Assembly: GCA_900472925.1 (NCBI GenBank)
Contig: UCJU01000005.1
Span: 79,270 to 143,269 of the forward strand
Origin: Hyphomicrobiales bacterium
GTDB taxonomy: Bacteria; Pseudomonadota; Alphaproteobacteria; Rhizobiales; Rhizobiaceae
DNA length: 64,000 nucleotides
Direction of reading: 5' to 3'
Shown: in pieces, positions 38,264 through 46,504 of the stretch
Layout of the letters: each line of letters starts with the position of its first letter
How positions within the stretch are numbered: the first letter of the stretch is position 1
Notes under the pieces: generated by a model
What the model saw: only the letters and a program-made list of their open reading frames with translations
Database searches by the model: none
Told to the model about the DNA's origin: nothing
Translations under genes and position numbers: made by a program

Positions 38264-39109
38264 TTGCTCGACTTCAAATTGTTGAAAAATTTCGTCACGG
38301 TGGCTCGCACGGGATCAATTAGCGTTGCGGCTATGCAGGCGGGTCGCACGCAGTCGGCGCTTAGCATGCAGATGCAGCGACTGGCAGATCAGGTGGGACA
38401 GGATCTGCTGCAGCGAACCGGCGCTGGGGTTCGACTGACAGCGGCGGGAGAGCGGATGCTTGCACACGCGGAGCAGTTGATCGCTCGGCATGACGATGTC
38501 CTGGCCGACATAGGCGGCCGGACACCAAAAGGGACCGTCAGTCTCGGTTGTCCGGAAGACTATTCGATCGCTTTTCTACCGGAACTTCTCAAAGGGTTTT
38601 GCGCCACCTACCCTAACGTTGAGTTTCGTATGGTCTGTGCTCCGACCACCAAATTGCACCCCCTCCTCCAGCGCCGCCAGATCGATATGGCGCTTGTTTC
38701 AAAATCAGATCCAAATCACGGTTCGGTTCTTCGGAAGGAAGATTTTGTCTGGGTTGCCGCCACTCCTGATGCGGACATCCCGACAGACGATGTAGTAACG
38801 CTTGCGCTGTCCGCCCCGACTACGCTGGATCATCGGGCAGCATGCGACGCTATGGAACTGGGGAATCGACGCTACCGCATTGCATTTGCGAGCAACAGCC
38901 TGGCCGGTCTCATTGCAATTGCCCGCTCGGGTCACGCGATTAGCGTCTTGACCAGGACGGCCGTTCCGCCCGATCTGCATGTGGTCACCCGTGGTTTACC
39001 AACTCTACCGACGATTGGGATTGCCCTTGAGGTCGCCGACGCTCAGCCTTCGGTGACCGTTAAACTTCTCGGCGACCATATCAGAGCTGTTCTTCCCCAT
39101 GTGCGTTGA
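38264..39109 (+). CDS. LysR-family regulator, DgdR-like by position
   Basis: A 281-residue LysR protein. The helix-turn-helix reads FVTVARTGSISVAAMQAGRTQSALSMQMQRLADQVG, and the effector domain begins at GTVSLGCPEDYSIAFLPELL. TTG 38264 (reading LLDFKLLKNF) is preferred as start because GGCGG lies 5-9 nt upstream; TTG codons at 38243-38252 are alternatives, and no ATG fits. Divergent placement from dgdA with a LysR-type dyad between supports the role of DgdR, described as the regulator of dgdA in Burkholderia. The symbol is withheld because orthology was not tested. Confidence 0.85.
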   Translation: MLDFKLLKNFVTVARTGSISVAAMQAGRTQSALSMQMQRLADQVGQDLLQRTGAGVRLTAAGERMLAHAEQLIARHDDVLADIGGRTPKGTVSLGCPEDYSIAFLPELLKGFCATYPNVEFRMVCAPTTKLHPLLQRRQIDMALVSKSDPNHGSVLRKEDFVWVAATPDADIPTDDVVTLALSAPTTLDHRAACDAMELGNRRYRIAFASNSLAGLIAIARSGHAISVLTRTAVPPDLHVVTRGLPTLPTIGIALEVADAQPSVTVKLLGDHIRAVLPHVR

Positions 39110-40023
39110 GTGACCAAAGACAGAAGGCCGGATGGAAACGTGCCGAGACGCGTGCGTACTCGATGGTCAAACTTCTTACCTCCAAATAGGAGGCAACCGT
39201 CGGATCCGGCCTCAGCGGGAAACTCTGATCGCGGCACGGGGCTTCCACGTCAATCGCACCAAGGGACTGCTCATCACACAAGTAATACGAGATTACGAGC
39301 CTTTGCGCCACGATCGCTGTCAGTATTGGGACGGGCAGCGAACTGTGAGATAACAGGGTGCTGTCCACACATCTCAAGCTTGCAATTTGCAGACAGCTCG
39401 ATCGTTTGGAATGCAAGGCTCTCGTAGCAGAGCGAGATGTGTTGATCGTTCGTGAGACTCCGGAAACGACGACATAAGTCGTCACACCTTTGAAAATCAG
39501 AAGAATTGGACCCAAATTCGCTAATATACTCTACACGTTAGGTTTGTTCTGAATTCTGTAGATTTTCAGCAGTACTTTATCCGGCTTCCCATTCCGCGGC
39601 AGCCTGCCAGATCCAGTGTGCGGCAACGATTGTATCCGGTGTAAGTGGATGACGGCGAAACGGAAAAATGGATCAAACTTGCAGGGAATATCAATCCGAT
39701 GCCTAAAACCTGAGCTATAGCATTGTTCAGGCTCCGTTCGACCTAGAGTATCCGTTTTGATCAAGCGGATACTCTAGCGTACGATTAGGACTGCCCTTGT
39801 TCTGACCTCGTTCCCGTGCTTGCAAATTTGGCCCAGCGCTGAAACACAGTTAGGGGAAAGGGTTGCCTTTGGCGGAGTTGGAATTATCACGGCGACCGCG
39901 AATAGCCGTACGATGGACTGGGTCCAAACAATCAGTTTGTTTACTCTCATCTGCAGGGGTGTCCACAGATTTTTGCAACCAGTTCTCGTTTCCATCTCGC
40001 ACGAGCATAAGCTGAAGTCCTTT
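39110..40023. other. Long intergenic region, one palindromic repeat, no gene supported
   Basis: About 900 bases between the LysR gene and the end of the beta-lactamase gene. Frames of 60-145 codons exist on both strands, but none shows a family pattern, repeat structure or good ribosome site. The only clear element is the palindrome at 39743-39777. It may be decayed coding DNA. Confidence 0.5.
39743..39777. repeat. REP-like palindromic element
   Basis: CTAGAGTATCCG (39743-39754) and CGGATACTCTAG (39766-39777) are perfect 12-bp arms around an 11-nt loop that itself contains TTGATCAA. The CTAGAG...CTCTAG outline is like the short intergenic palindromes scattered through many Hyphomicrobiales genomes. 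I found no second copy in this window by eye. Confidence 0.6.
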
Positions 40024-41196
40024 TCAGCCGCCTGATGCGCTGCGTGGCTCCTTATTTTGTGTCAGTGCGTTGATCAACGATAAGGTAGCTTTCACGCGAG
40101 CCTCATTAGGGAAGTTCCTGTTTGCGAGGACGACGACACCAATCTTTTGGCTTGACACCATAGCAATATAGCCGCCAAAGCCATTCGTTGACCCAGTCTT
40201 GTTCAGGATTACATCCTTTTCCTGGGTGGAGCGCAGATTGATTTTCTCGACATGTTGCGGTTTCATAATGAAGTCATAGCCATTCCCAGATAGCATCGTC
40301 TGCACTTGAGCGGGCCAAGGGTACATCTCCCAAATCATCCCCTGCGTAAAAAACGCAGTCTTGTATTGCCCCTCCTGAGTGCGTTTTACAGCATTGCGCA
40401 GCTTTTCAGACGCTTTCCCCACTCCCAGTTCAACATCCAACACTTTGAGCATGTCGCGAGCGCTCGATTTAACGCCGTAAGCTTCAGCATCTAGAACGCC
40501 TGGATTTACTCGGATTGGTGCATTTGTCTTTCGCTCATAGCCGAAGGCGTAATTGCTCATCTCATTTTTTGGAACGTCTACCCACGTGTTTGTGAGGCCT
40601 AATGCAGGAAATAGCACTTCTTGGGCAGCCTGCTTGTAGCTCGTTCCGAAGGCTTGGCCGGTAATGTATCCGAGCATGCCTATGCTGACGTTTGAGTAGC
40701 TTCGCGTTCCCGGTTGGGGCGGTCGCCATTTCTTCAGCCATGTGACGAGACCGTTGGTATCTGTGATGTCGTCCGGTATTTGTAAAGGTAGCCCACCGGA
40801 GTGGTGGGTGGCCAAGTCCATTAGCTTAAGGTTATCACCGACCGAGCATGCGTCCGCGCAGATGTGATTTGCGACCGTGTCATTCAGGTTCAACTCACCA
40901 TGCTCCTCAGCCAGCGCCGCCAATGTTGCGGTAAAGATTTTACTCATGGAGCCAAGCTCGAACAGCGTGTCAGGCGTTACCTCTCTATTGTCGGAACGCG
41001 ATGCGAGTCCGACCGCATAAAAATCATGCTTTCCGTTCCGCGTGACGCCGACCACCAGACCTGGAATGTCGTATTCTTTCACAGCAGGATCAAATGACGC
41101 TTTCACGCTTTGCCTGAACTCATCTGCGTGGACGCTTGCCGTATGCAAGGCTACGATAATCGTCGCAAACGTAAAGAGGTGCGAACTCAGCTTCAA
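40024..41196 (-). CDS. Class C beta-lactamase family serine hydrolase
   Basis: A 390-residue AmpC-type enzyme. The N-terminus is a signal peptide ending in VHA (cleavage after residue 24), so it is periplasmic. The active-site motifs are SMSK (Ser83-Lys86, with Ser83 the nucleophile), YSN in RSYSNVSIG, and KTG in LNKTGSTNGFGGYIA. These, with GGLPLQIPD and ANRNFPNEARVKA, resemble the OCH-type cephalosporinases of Ochrobactrum, though with clear divergence. TTG 41196 is the start because GGAG lies 8 nt upstream and it yields a proper signal peptide; an upstream ATG would add 12 polar residues. No divergent ampR gene is present, so expression may be constitutive. Confidence 0.9.
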   Translation of the reverse strand: MKLSSHLFTFATIIVALHTASVHADEFRQSVKASFDPAVKEYDIPGLVVGVTRNGKHDFYAVGLASRSDNREVTPDTLFELGSMSKIFTATLAALAEEHGELNLNDTVANHICADACSVGDNLKLMDLATHHSGGLPLQIPDDITDTNGLVTWLKKWRPPQPGTRSYSNVSIGMLGYITGQAFGTSYKQAAQEVLFPALGLTNTWVDVPKNEMSNYAFGYERKTNAPIRVNPGVLDAEAYGVKSSARDMLKVLDVELGVGKASEKLRNAVKRTQEGQYKTAFFTQGMIWEMYPWPAQVQTMLSGNGYDFIMKPQHVEKINLRSTQEKDVILNKTGSTNGFGGYIAMVSSQKIGVVVLANRNFPNEARVKATLSLINALTQNKEPRSASGG

Positions 41197-41263
41197 TTGT
41201 TGCTCCTTTTTTCTATTATCACAAATCGGCATGTCGCCCGATTACTGTACTTCATTATGTGGG

Positions 41264-42424
41264 TCATTGGTGCCACCCGCGTTGCAGAAACGGCGCAAAA
41301 CGCTCCCCAATTAGGCGGTGGGTTTCTGCATCAGGGTGTAGTCGATCCGGTAGCGGGAGACGAATGTGGTCTTCCTCACCGTACAATGTGCGGCCGTCCA
41401 GATAATGGATGTTGGAGTCGTCTTTGGTCCGCATTTCGACAATGGACTGGAGATGCTGGCGAATGACGGTGAGGGTAAGTTTTCCAATTGCAACGTCTTC
41501 ATGCCGTCCGGAAGCCAGAAACTTTAATTGCCCCATCGCTAGCGCCTGCAAATCAAATATCCCCGGACCAGGAGTTGTTTCATGGATCGGGCAATATACC
41601 GGAGAAATGACTAAAAGTGGCGTAGTGGGGTGGCCATCTCGAATCGTATCGAGAAAGCCATGCACAGCAGGGCTAAATGCCCTCAGTTGCATCAGGTCTG
41701 CATTGACAAGATTGATCCCGAGTTTGACGCTGATCAGGTCAGCTGGAGTGTCGCGAATGGTTCTGGCCATGAAAGGGTCGAGCATTGCATTTCCGCTAAA
41801 ACCTAGGTTTGTCAGGTTTAGCCCTGTCAACCTCGCCGCGACAGCGGGCCACGTACCGGTGGGAGAGACGGCGTTCGAGCCCTGGCTGATTGAGCTGCCA
41901 TGGTGAAGCCACAAGGCTCTATGCGTATTAGTGAACGGCAGAACGGCAGCATCTGTGCGCAAACACCCGAGTTCGGTGATTTCGTTGTGCGGCAGCCAAA
42001 TCTCGACAAGCTTCTCGTGTTGGGAAAGACCATTGAACCGTAGAGTCTGAACAGGTGCAGGCTCGCGCGTTGTGATGCCCGTGGACATGTCGATGCGCAT
42101 TATGGACGCTTGCTCGGCGGACCGGTGATCCGTAAGTCGGCCGTCAATGCACAAGTCGTAAATCCCGTCAGGCCGTGGCGGAACACCAACAAGCTGCCGA
42201 CGGGTCGCCAAAAGGTCAACTTCGACAGTCGTCGCTTTTGTTTTGAACACGAGCCGAACGCCAGAAGGCTCTGCTTCCACAATAGCGAGCTGGGGGTCCG
42301 GACATTGCACCCTCGCCTTGGCGGGAAGACGGTGAGGTATCACACCAAATGGTGTCTCTTCAAGTTCAATGAAGCCACGCATCAAGGATTCGGTAATCGG
42401 TGTCGCTATCGTAAGACTGTCCAT
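41264..42424 (-). CDS. SGNH/GDSL-family hydrolase
   Basis: A 386-residue SGNH hydrolase. After an N-terminal beta-rich domain of about 165 residues come block I LHHGSSISQGSN with the nucleophile Ser, block II GFSGNAML with the oxyanion Gly, block III KLGINLVN with the oxyanion Asn, and block V DRLHPDAETH with the catalytic Asp and His. Such N-terminal extensions occur in GDSL esterases acting on acetylated sugars or glycosides. The start is uncertain: ATG 42424 is assumed, and ATG 42451 adds nine residues. No signal peptide is evident. It lies 67 nt upstream of the beta-lactamase start on the same strand. Confidence 0.85.
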   Translation of the reverse strand: MDSLTIATPITESLMRGFIELEETPFGVIPHRLPAKARVQCPDPQLAIVEAEPSGVRLVFKTKATTVEVDLLATRRQLVGVPPRPDGIYDLCIDGRLTDHRSAEQASIMRIDMSTGITTREPAPVQTLRFNGLSQHEKLVEIWLPHNEITELGCLRTDAAVLPFTNTHRALWLHHGSSISQGSNAVSPTGTWPAVAARLTGLNLTNLGFSGNAMLDPFMARTIRDTPADLISVKLGINLVNADLMQLRAFSPAVHGFLDTIRDGHPTTPLLVISPVYCPIHETTPGPGIFDLQALAMGQLKFLASGRHEDVAIGKLTLTVIRQHLQSIVEMRTKDDSNIHYLDGRTLYGEEDHIRLPLPDRLHPDAETHRLIGERFAPFLQRGWHQ

Positions 42425-42454
42425 CTGCGTTCTCTGTTTCAATTTGACCATTGG

Positions 42455-42661
42455 TTACTGTGTTACGTTTACTTCTTGAGGAGGCGACCATGTCATGGCA
42501 TCACCGAAGGTTGAACCAACAATTCGCGAACTGACAGGATCGTTCATCGGCAGAAGTCCCATGAGCGGAGCGAATAGAAGAAGAAGCACTGCGTAGGTAA
42601 CAATGCCAACCAGTACTTGCGGCCAGCGAGGGCTCTTGGATGGATCATCTGCTTTCAACAT
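42455..42661 (-). CDS. Small single-span membrane protein
   Basis: A predicted 68-residue protein with one long hydrophobic segment (VLVGIVTYAVLLLLFAPLMG, about residues 15-35) between a charged N-terminus and a polar tail. It lies between the histidine kinase and SGNH hydrolase genes on the same strand and could be co-transcribed with them. The ribosome site is weak and no family is recognised, so it may not be real. Confidence 0.4.
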   Translation of the reverse strand: MLKADDPSKSPRWPQVLVGIVTYAVLLLLFAPLMGLLPMNDPVSSRIVGSTFGDAMTWSPPQEVNVTQ

Positions 42662-42803
42662 CAATCTCAAATATGGCAGGCGCTGTCTCGCACTGGCAGC
42701 TCCCCGACTTGTGAATCCGCAGGTATAGACACGACCATCCAAGCATCGCAATCACACCTGACAAGTCAAAAAAAACATTGCGGCAACGTTGGCTTGCCCG
42801 CGG

Positions 42804-44126
42804 TTATGGCGCGGGAAGAAACTCTAATCTTACGATGGCACCACTGGCTGGGGCATCTGCAATCGTAATGCGGCCGCCGTGATAATCGAGAACTTGCTTG
42901 ACTAGGCTGAGGCCCAGCCCGGTGCCCGAGGAGCGAAACCTCAAGCGGTGGAACGGTTCAAGTACACGTTGGTGCTCCTCGATCGGAATGCCGCCGCCGT
43001 TATCCTGAACCTCCAAAGAGGTTCCTTCGACCCTGACAATCACGTCTTCCCCTCCATGCTCTGCTGCGTTTTGGATGAGATTCATGAGCGCTCGTTCGAT
43101 GGACCCAGTATTACCGATAATCATACCGGCCCGCTCAACGATGACCTCAATTGTTTTGCCCGACGCGATGAGAACTGGTGCCAGATCGGCAGCTACGCCA
43201 CGCGCAAGAACTGCGAGGTCAATCCGATCGCTCGGCGCGCCGTTGTCCAGCCTATGAAGATCGAGCAACTGTTCGGAAAGGGTCGCAAGCCGCGAAACGT
43301 CCGGAAGCAGCGAACGCATGTTTTTGTCGGCCGCTGCCTCGATCTTCATCTTTAATATTGCGATTGGTGTTCGCAGTTCGTGCGCGGCCGAAGCGATGAA
43401 GCGGTTCTGGCGATTATGGCCCTCATCGAGACGACCAAGTGCGTCGTTGACCGCGCGAACGAGGGGACTGAGTTCGCGCGGCACTTTGTCTTCTGAAAGC
43501 CTCGCGCCCCGACGTTCTGCGTCAATCCGCTCAGCTTCCTCCGCAGTCTTGATGACGCCAGCCAAAGCGCGCTTAACTATGATTGGCGTAGCGACGATCG
43601 AGACAAGCGCCAAGATCAGGAAAGTTGTGATCGCTACGATATTCGACGCCACCGTGATCAGCACAGTGAACGGTTGGACCCGGCCGTGAGCGATGATCGT
43701 CATCTCACCTGCGGGGCCAGAGGCCTGTCTTACGATTGCAGAAAGGGTGAATGGCGCGAACTGCCCGCGGATGTCTGCAGAGGACAATTTGTGGAGGTGT
43801 TCAACGATGGGAGCGAATTCCACCGGTACTCGGCCGTAGGAGACTACACGACCGTCGCTGAGCACAGCGCCGAACCAGAGGTCCCGCGCCTCCTCTCGAA
43901 GTTTCGCAAGCTCAGGCGTTACCGCGACGACAGCAGCACCGGCCGCGTCGAGAATGATTGAATTTGCCGCGACTTCGACAACAGACTCCTCGACATACAT
44001 CCCGTCGATGGTCGAATTGACGAAAAAGATGATGAAGCCAACAGCGGCGGCTGCGACTGCCACGAATTGAAGAACGAGTTGCCTCGTGACAAGGCGTGTC
44101 TTTAGTGATGACTGACGGGGTTTCAT
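42804..44126 (-). CDS. Sensor histidine kinase
   Basis: A 440-residue membrane histidine kinase. Transmembrane helix 1 is at about residues 16-36, a periplasmic sensor region at 40-150 and helix 2 at about 153-178, followed by a HAMP-like linker. The dimerisation domain has the H-box AHELRTP with His249. The ATPase domain shows NLIQNAAEHGG (N-box), DNGGGIP (G1) and GTGLGLSLV (G2). The ATG overlaps the stop of the response regulator gene by 4 nt, so the pair is translationally coupled. The signal sensed is unknown. Confidence 0.92.
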   Translation of the reverse strand: MKPRQSSLKTRLVTRQLVLQFVAVAAAAVGFIIFFVNSTIDGMYVEESVVEVAANSIILDAAGAAVVAVTPELAKLREEARDLWFGAVLSDGRVVSYGRVPVEFAPIVEHLHKLSSADIRGQFAPFTLSAIVRQASGPAGEMTIIAHGRVQPFTVLITVASNIVAITTFLILALVSIVATPIIVKRALAGVIKTAEEAERIDAERRGARLSEDKVPRELSPLVRAVNDALGRLDEGHNRQNRFIASAAHELRTPIAILKMKIEAAADKNMRSLLPDVSRLATLSEQLLDLHRLDNGAPSDRIDLAVLARGVAADLAPVLIASGKTIEVIVERAGMIIGNTGSIERALMNLIQNAAEHGGEDVIVRVEGTSLEVQDNGGGIPIEEHQRVLEPFHRLRFRSSGTGLGLSLVKQVLDYHGGRITIADAPASGAIVRLEFLPAP

Positions 44127-44797
44127 TCCTTTGCCTTGAGCAAATAACCCACTCCTCTCACCGTATGAATCTCGACCCCAGCATCTGCCACGCTGAGTTT
44201 TCGGCGCAAGCGTGAGATATGGGAATCGAGTGTATTGGACTGAATTTCATCGTCAAATCCGTAGACGGAATCCTCAAGGGACTCCCGCAAAACAGTGCGT
44301 CCGCGACGTCGTACCAAGGCGTTGAGAACCCTCACTTCTCGTCTCTGCAGATCAAGTCGCATGCCTTTCACCCTTGCTTCGCCGAAGGCCATGTCGAATA
44401 CCATGTGACCGACGACGATCTCATCTGGCGCAAGTTCGTTCGGCCGTCTTTGCACCGCCCGAATGCGGGCAAACATCTCCTCGAGCTCGAAAGGCTTGAC
44501 GAGATAGTCGTCGGCACCCTCGTCCAACCCTGTAATCCGGTCACTCAGTTCGCCACGAGCGCTCAGCACGATGATTGGCACGCCCGGATTGTTGCTCCTA
44601 AACGGCGCGATGAGGTCGACGCCGTCGCCATCGGGTAACGTTCGATCCAGCAGGACAAGCTCATGCACTCTTGACTGAGAAGCTTCGTTGGCGAGCGAAA
44701 GACTATTTACCCAATCGACAACGAACTGCTCGCGTTCAAGCGCACCGCGCAAGGCTTTGGCGAACTCTGCCTCGTCTTCAACCAGTAGAATCCTCAT
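44123..44797 (-). CDS. OmpR/PhoB-family response regulator
   Basis: A 224-residue response regulator. The receiver domain has the acidic pair in LLVEDEAEF, the phospho-acceptor Asp51 in VLLDRTLPDGDG, a Thr/Ser-type switch in IIVLSARGE and Lys in YLVKPFELEEM. The C-terminal winged helix of the OmpR type shows LQRREVRVLNALVRRRGRTVLRESLEDSVYG and SNTLDSHISRLRRKL. It is the partner of the kinase encoded immediately downstream. Confidence 0.94.
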   Translation of the reverse strand: MRILLVEDEAEFAKALRGALEREQFVVDWVNSLSLANEASQSRVHELVLLDRTLPDGDGVDLIAPFRSNNPGVPIIVLSARGELSDRITGLDEGADDYLVKPFELEEMFARIRAVQRRPNELAPDEIVVGHMVFDMAFGEARVKGMRLDLQRREVRVLNALVRRRGRTVLRESLEDSVYGFDDEIQSNTLDSHISRLRRKLSVADAGVEIHTVRGVGYLLKAKE

Positions 44798-44930
44798 GTC
44801 ACCTCGAGTTCGTTGATAAGCTTGGCCCTCTGGTCAGACTGCAACTGCGGCGCAAATCGGTTTTATACGGAAGCGGGCCAATTTTGAGCCGCCGCATCCC
44901 GCTGAACACCCAGTCACTGCGTGGTATTAT

Positions 44931-45263
44931 TTATCGGCGGCACTCACGCCGACCGGGATCACGCCTGCAGCGGTCCCAGCGAGCTCGATCTGCCATATCC
45001 TGAGCATTTTTTGCAATCTCTTGCGTCAACCTGGTCTGTTCGAGCGACGCCCTTTGCGCGTTGTCGCGTCGCGCTTGTTGTTCAAGCATGCAGTTCGTGT
45101 ATGCACGGGACCCAAAAGGAGCCCCAAAGTTTTCGCAGGTGCCGGAGTCCCTATAGTGCCTTTCTTCGGGTGACACACACGCTGTTAGAGCGAGACCCAA
45201 CAAGGTCATGGAAATTATAGTCACCGCAGACCTTGGAAATTCGGCACAGGGACGTTGCAGCAT
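44931..45263 (-). CDS. Small lipoprotein, Arg-rich C-terminus
   Basis: A 110-residue predicted lipoprotein. ATG 45263 has an AAGGAG site and gives a signal peptide ending in the lipobox LTAC (Cys at about 28). The mature part has a short conserved-looking segment CENFGAPFGSRAYTNCMLEQQARRD, an alpha-helical region and a Cys/Arg-rich tail (WDRCRRDPGRRECRR). It would be anchored in a membrane facing the periplasm. Family and role are not recognised. The open frame continues far upstream, but without coding features. Confidence 0.7.
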   Translation of the reverse strand: MLQRPCAEFPRSAVTIISMTLLGLALTACVSPEERHYRDSGTCENFGAPFGSRAYTNCMLEQQARRDNAQRASLEQTRLTQEIAKNAQDMADRARWDRCRRDPGRRECRR

Positions 45264-45729
45264 TTTGTAGATCTCCTTTTTAGAATAGCGCTGATGGTCC
45301 GTCAGGGGCACAAGCGACGCGCATAGACACAGAAAACAGGAGAAGATTGCAGTAACATTGTCTTCCACCAAAAAGCGGGAGTAGCCTGATGAAATTAAGC
45401 GTATGGACATCATAGCTTGGCACAATGTGACATTTTCAGGCGATGGGGCACGACCGCAGTCGTCGCCTTCGATGGGTCGCTGTACCCCCACAGTAAGTTC
45501 CTTATCGCCAACGAGAATTTCAGTAGCTCCCGCTTCGGAAATTTGCGACTTCGTCCCGTTTCCTAATAAGAACACACCTCGAGACAATCAAAAATAGTTC
45601 GTCGTCCTGTCTATCAACATTCTGCAGTGGACCAAATTCTGCCGATGCAGAAAAATCAAGAATTGAATAAGAACTCCTGCCCAGTTTGCTCACCCGCTAG
45701 CGAACCCCTTCGCCCTAGGACGGTAGCCA
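45264..45729. other. Intergenic region, no gene recognised
   Basis: About 465 bases between the lipoprotein start and the end of the MerR gene. The lipoprotein promoter must be here. Short frames on both strands show no family pattern. Confidence 0.5.
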
Positions 45730-46503
45730 TTAGATGCCCATTTCAAAATTTTCTGTCGACGTTTCTTTCAGTTTCACCGAAACCTGAGCCATCATCCTGC
45801 GCTGTTGGACATTGGAAGCACCCACGGCATGCTCCCAGAGCAACGTTTCGATGTCGGCATGTCCTGACCCTTTTAAAAGCTGTTCGAACTCCTTGATCCA
45901 AGGTCCCAGTCGCTCGACATAGGTTTCAGCGAGATTTGATATCGTCTGCTCGTCGCTCTCAGAGCAAAGCGCGTCGTAACGCTCTCCCAGTTCACGCGCG
46001 ACGTCGGCGAGAACCGGCCCCGCAAGGCGATCATAGAGACATGCGAGCGCAGTTCGCTCTTCGTCATCGAAGATATGACCGAACAGTACCGCCTGCTCGC
46101 GCCCCGCCATCTTGGCGGCGGTGGTCCTTCCTTCCTCGAGCGACATCAGAGAGGTGACAAGTTCGAGCGGAATGTCGATCGCGCCATGTCTTTCGCGAAG
46201 ATAGGCAATCGTCTTGCGCTGGCGCTCCAATACGGCGATCTCTTGCGCCAATGCCCTGTCTAGTTCGTCCAGCGTCGAGGTTTCTATCGCGCCTTGGTTG
46301 TCGATGACGGCAGGGATCTCCGATAGACGCATGCCAAGGTTGGCCAATTGTCCAATCCGCCGCAGGCGGATCAAATGACTGACATTGTAGCTTCGGTACC
46401 CGTTCGCTGTTCGGGGAGGTTCGGATAGCAACCCTATTTGATGATAGTGACGTAGCGTGCGGACGCTGACCCCTGCCAGTCTGGCTATGTCGTTACTGCG
46501 CAT
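45730..46503 (-). CDS. MerR-family transcriptional regulator
   Basis: A 257-residue MerR protein. The N-terminal domain is canonical (DIARLAGVSVRTLRHYHQIGLLSEPPRTANGYRSY), followed by a dimerisation coiled coil around residues 80-110. The C-terminal region of about 140 residues resembles the helical effector domain of TipA-like or larger MerR regulators. ATG 46503 follows GGAAAG and lies just past the stop of the upstream peptidase gene, so the two form one operon. A MerR-type promoter precedes that operon, consistent with autoregulation. Confidence 0.9.
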   Translation of the reverse strand: MRSNDIARLAGVSVRTLRHYHQIGLLSEPPRTANGYRSYNVSHLIRLRRIGQLANLGMRLSEIPAVIDNQGAIETSTLDELDRALAQEIAVLERQRKTIAYLRERHGAIDIPLELVTSLMSLEEGRTTAAKMAGREQAVLFGHIFDDEERTALACLYDRLAGPVLADVARELGERYDALCSESDEQTISNLAETYVERLGPWIKEFEQLLKGSGHADIETLLWEHAVGASNVQQRRMMAQVSVKLKETSTENFEMGI

Positions 46504-46504
46504 A

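Noticed and set aside
39081..39515. 144-codon minus-strand open frame downstream of the LysR gene
   Set aside because: No recognisable family, no ribosome site, and it overlaps the LysR 3' end; composition is not gene-like.
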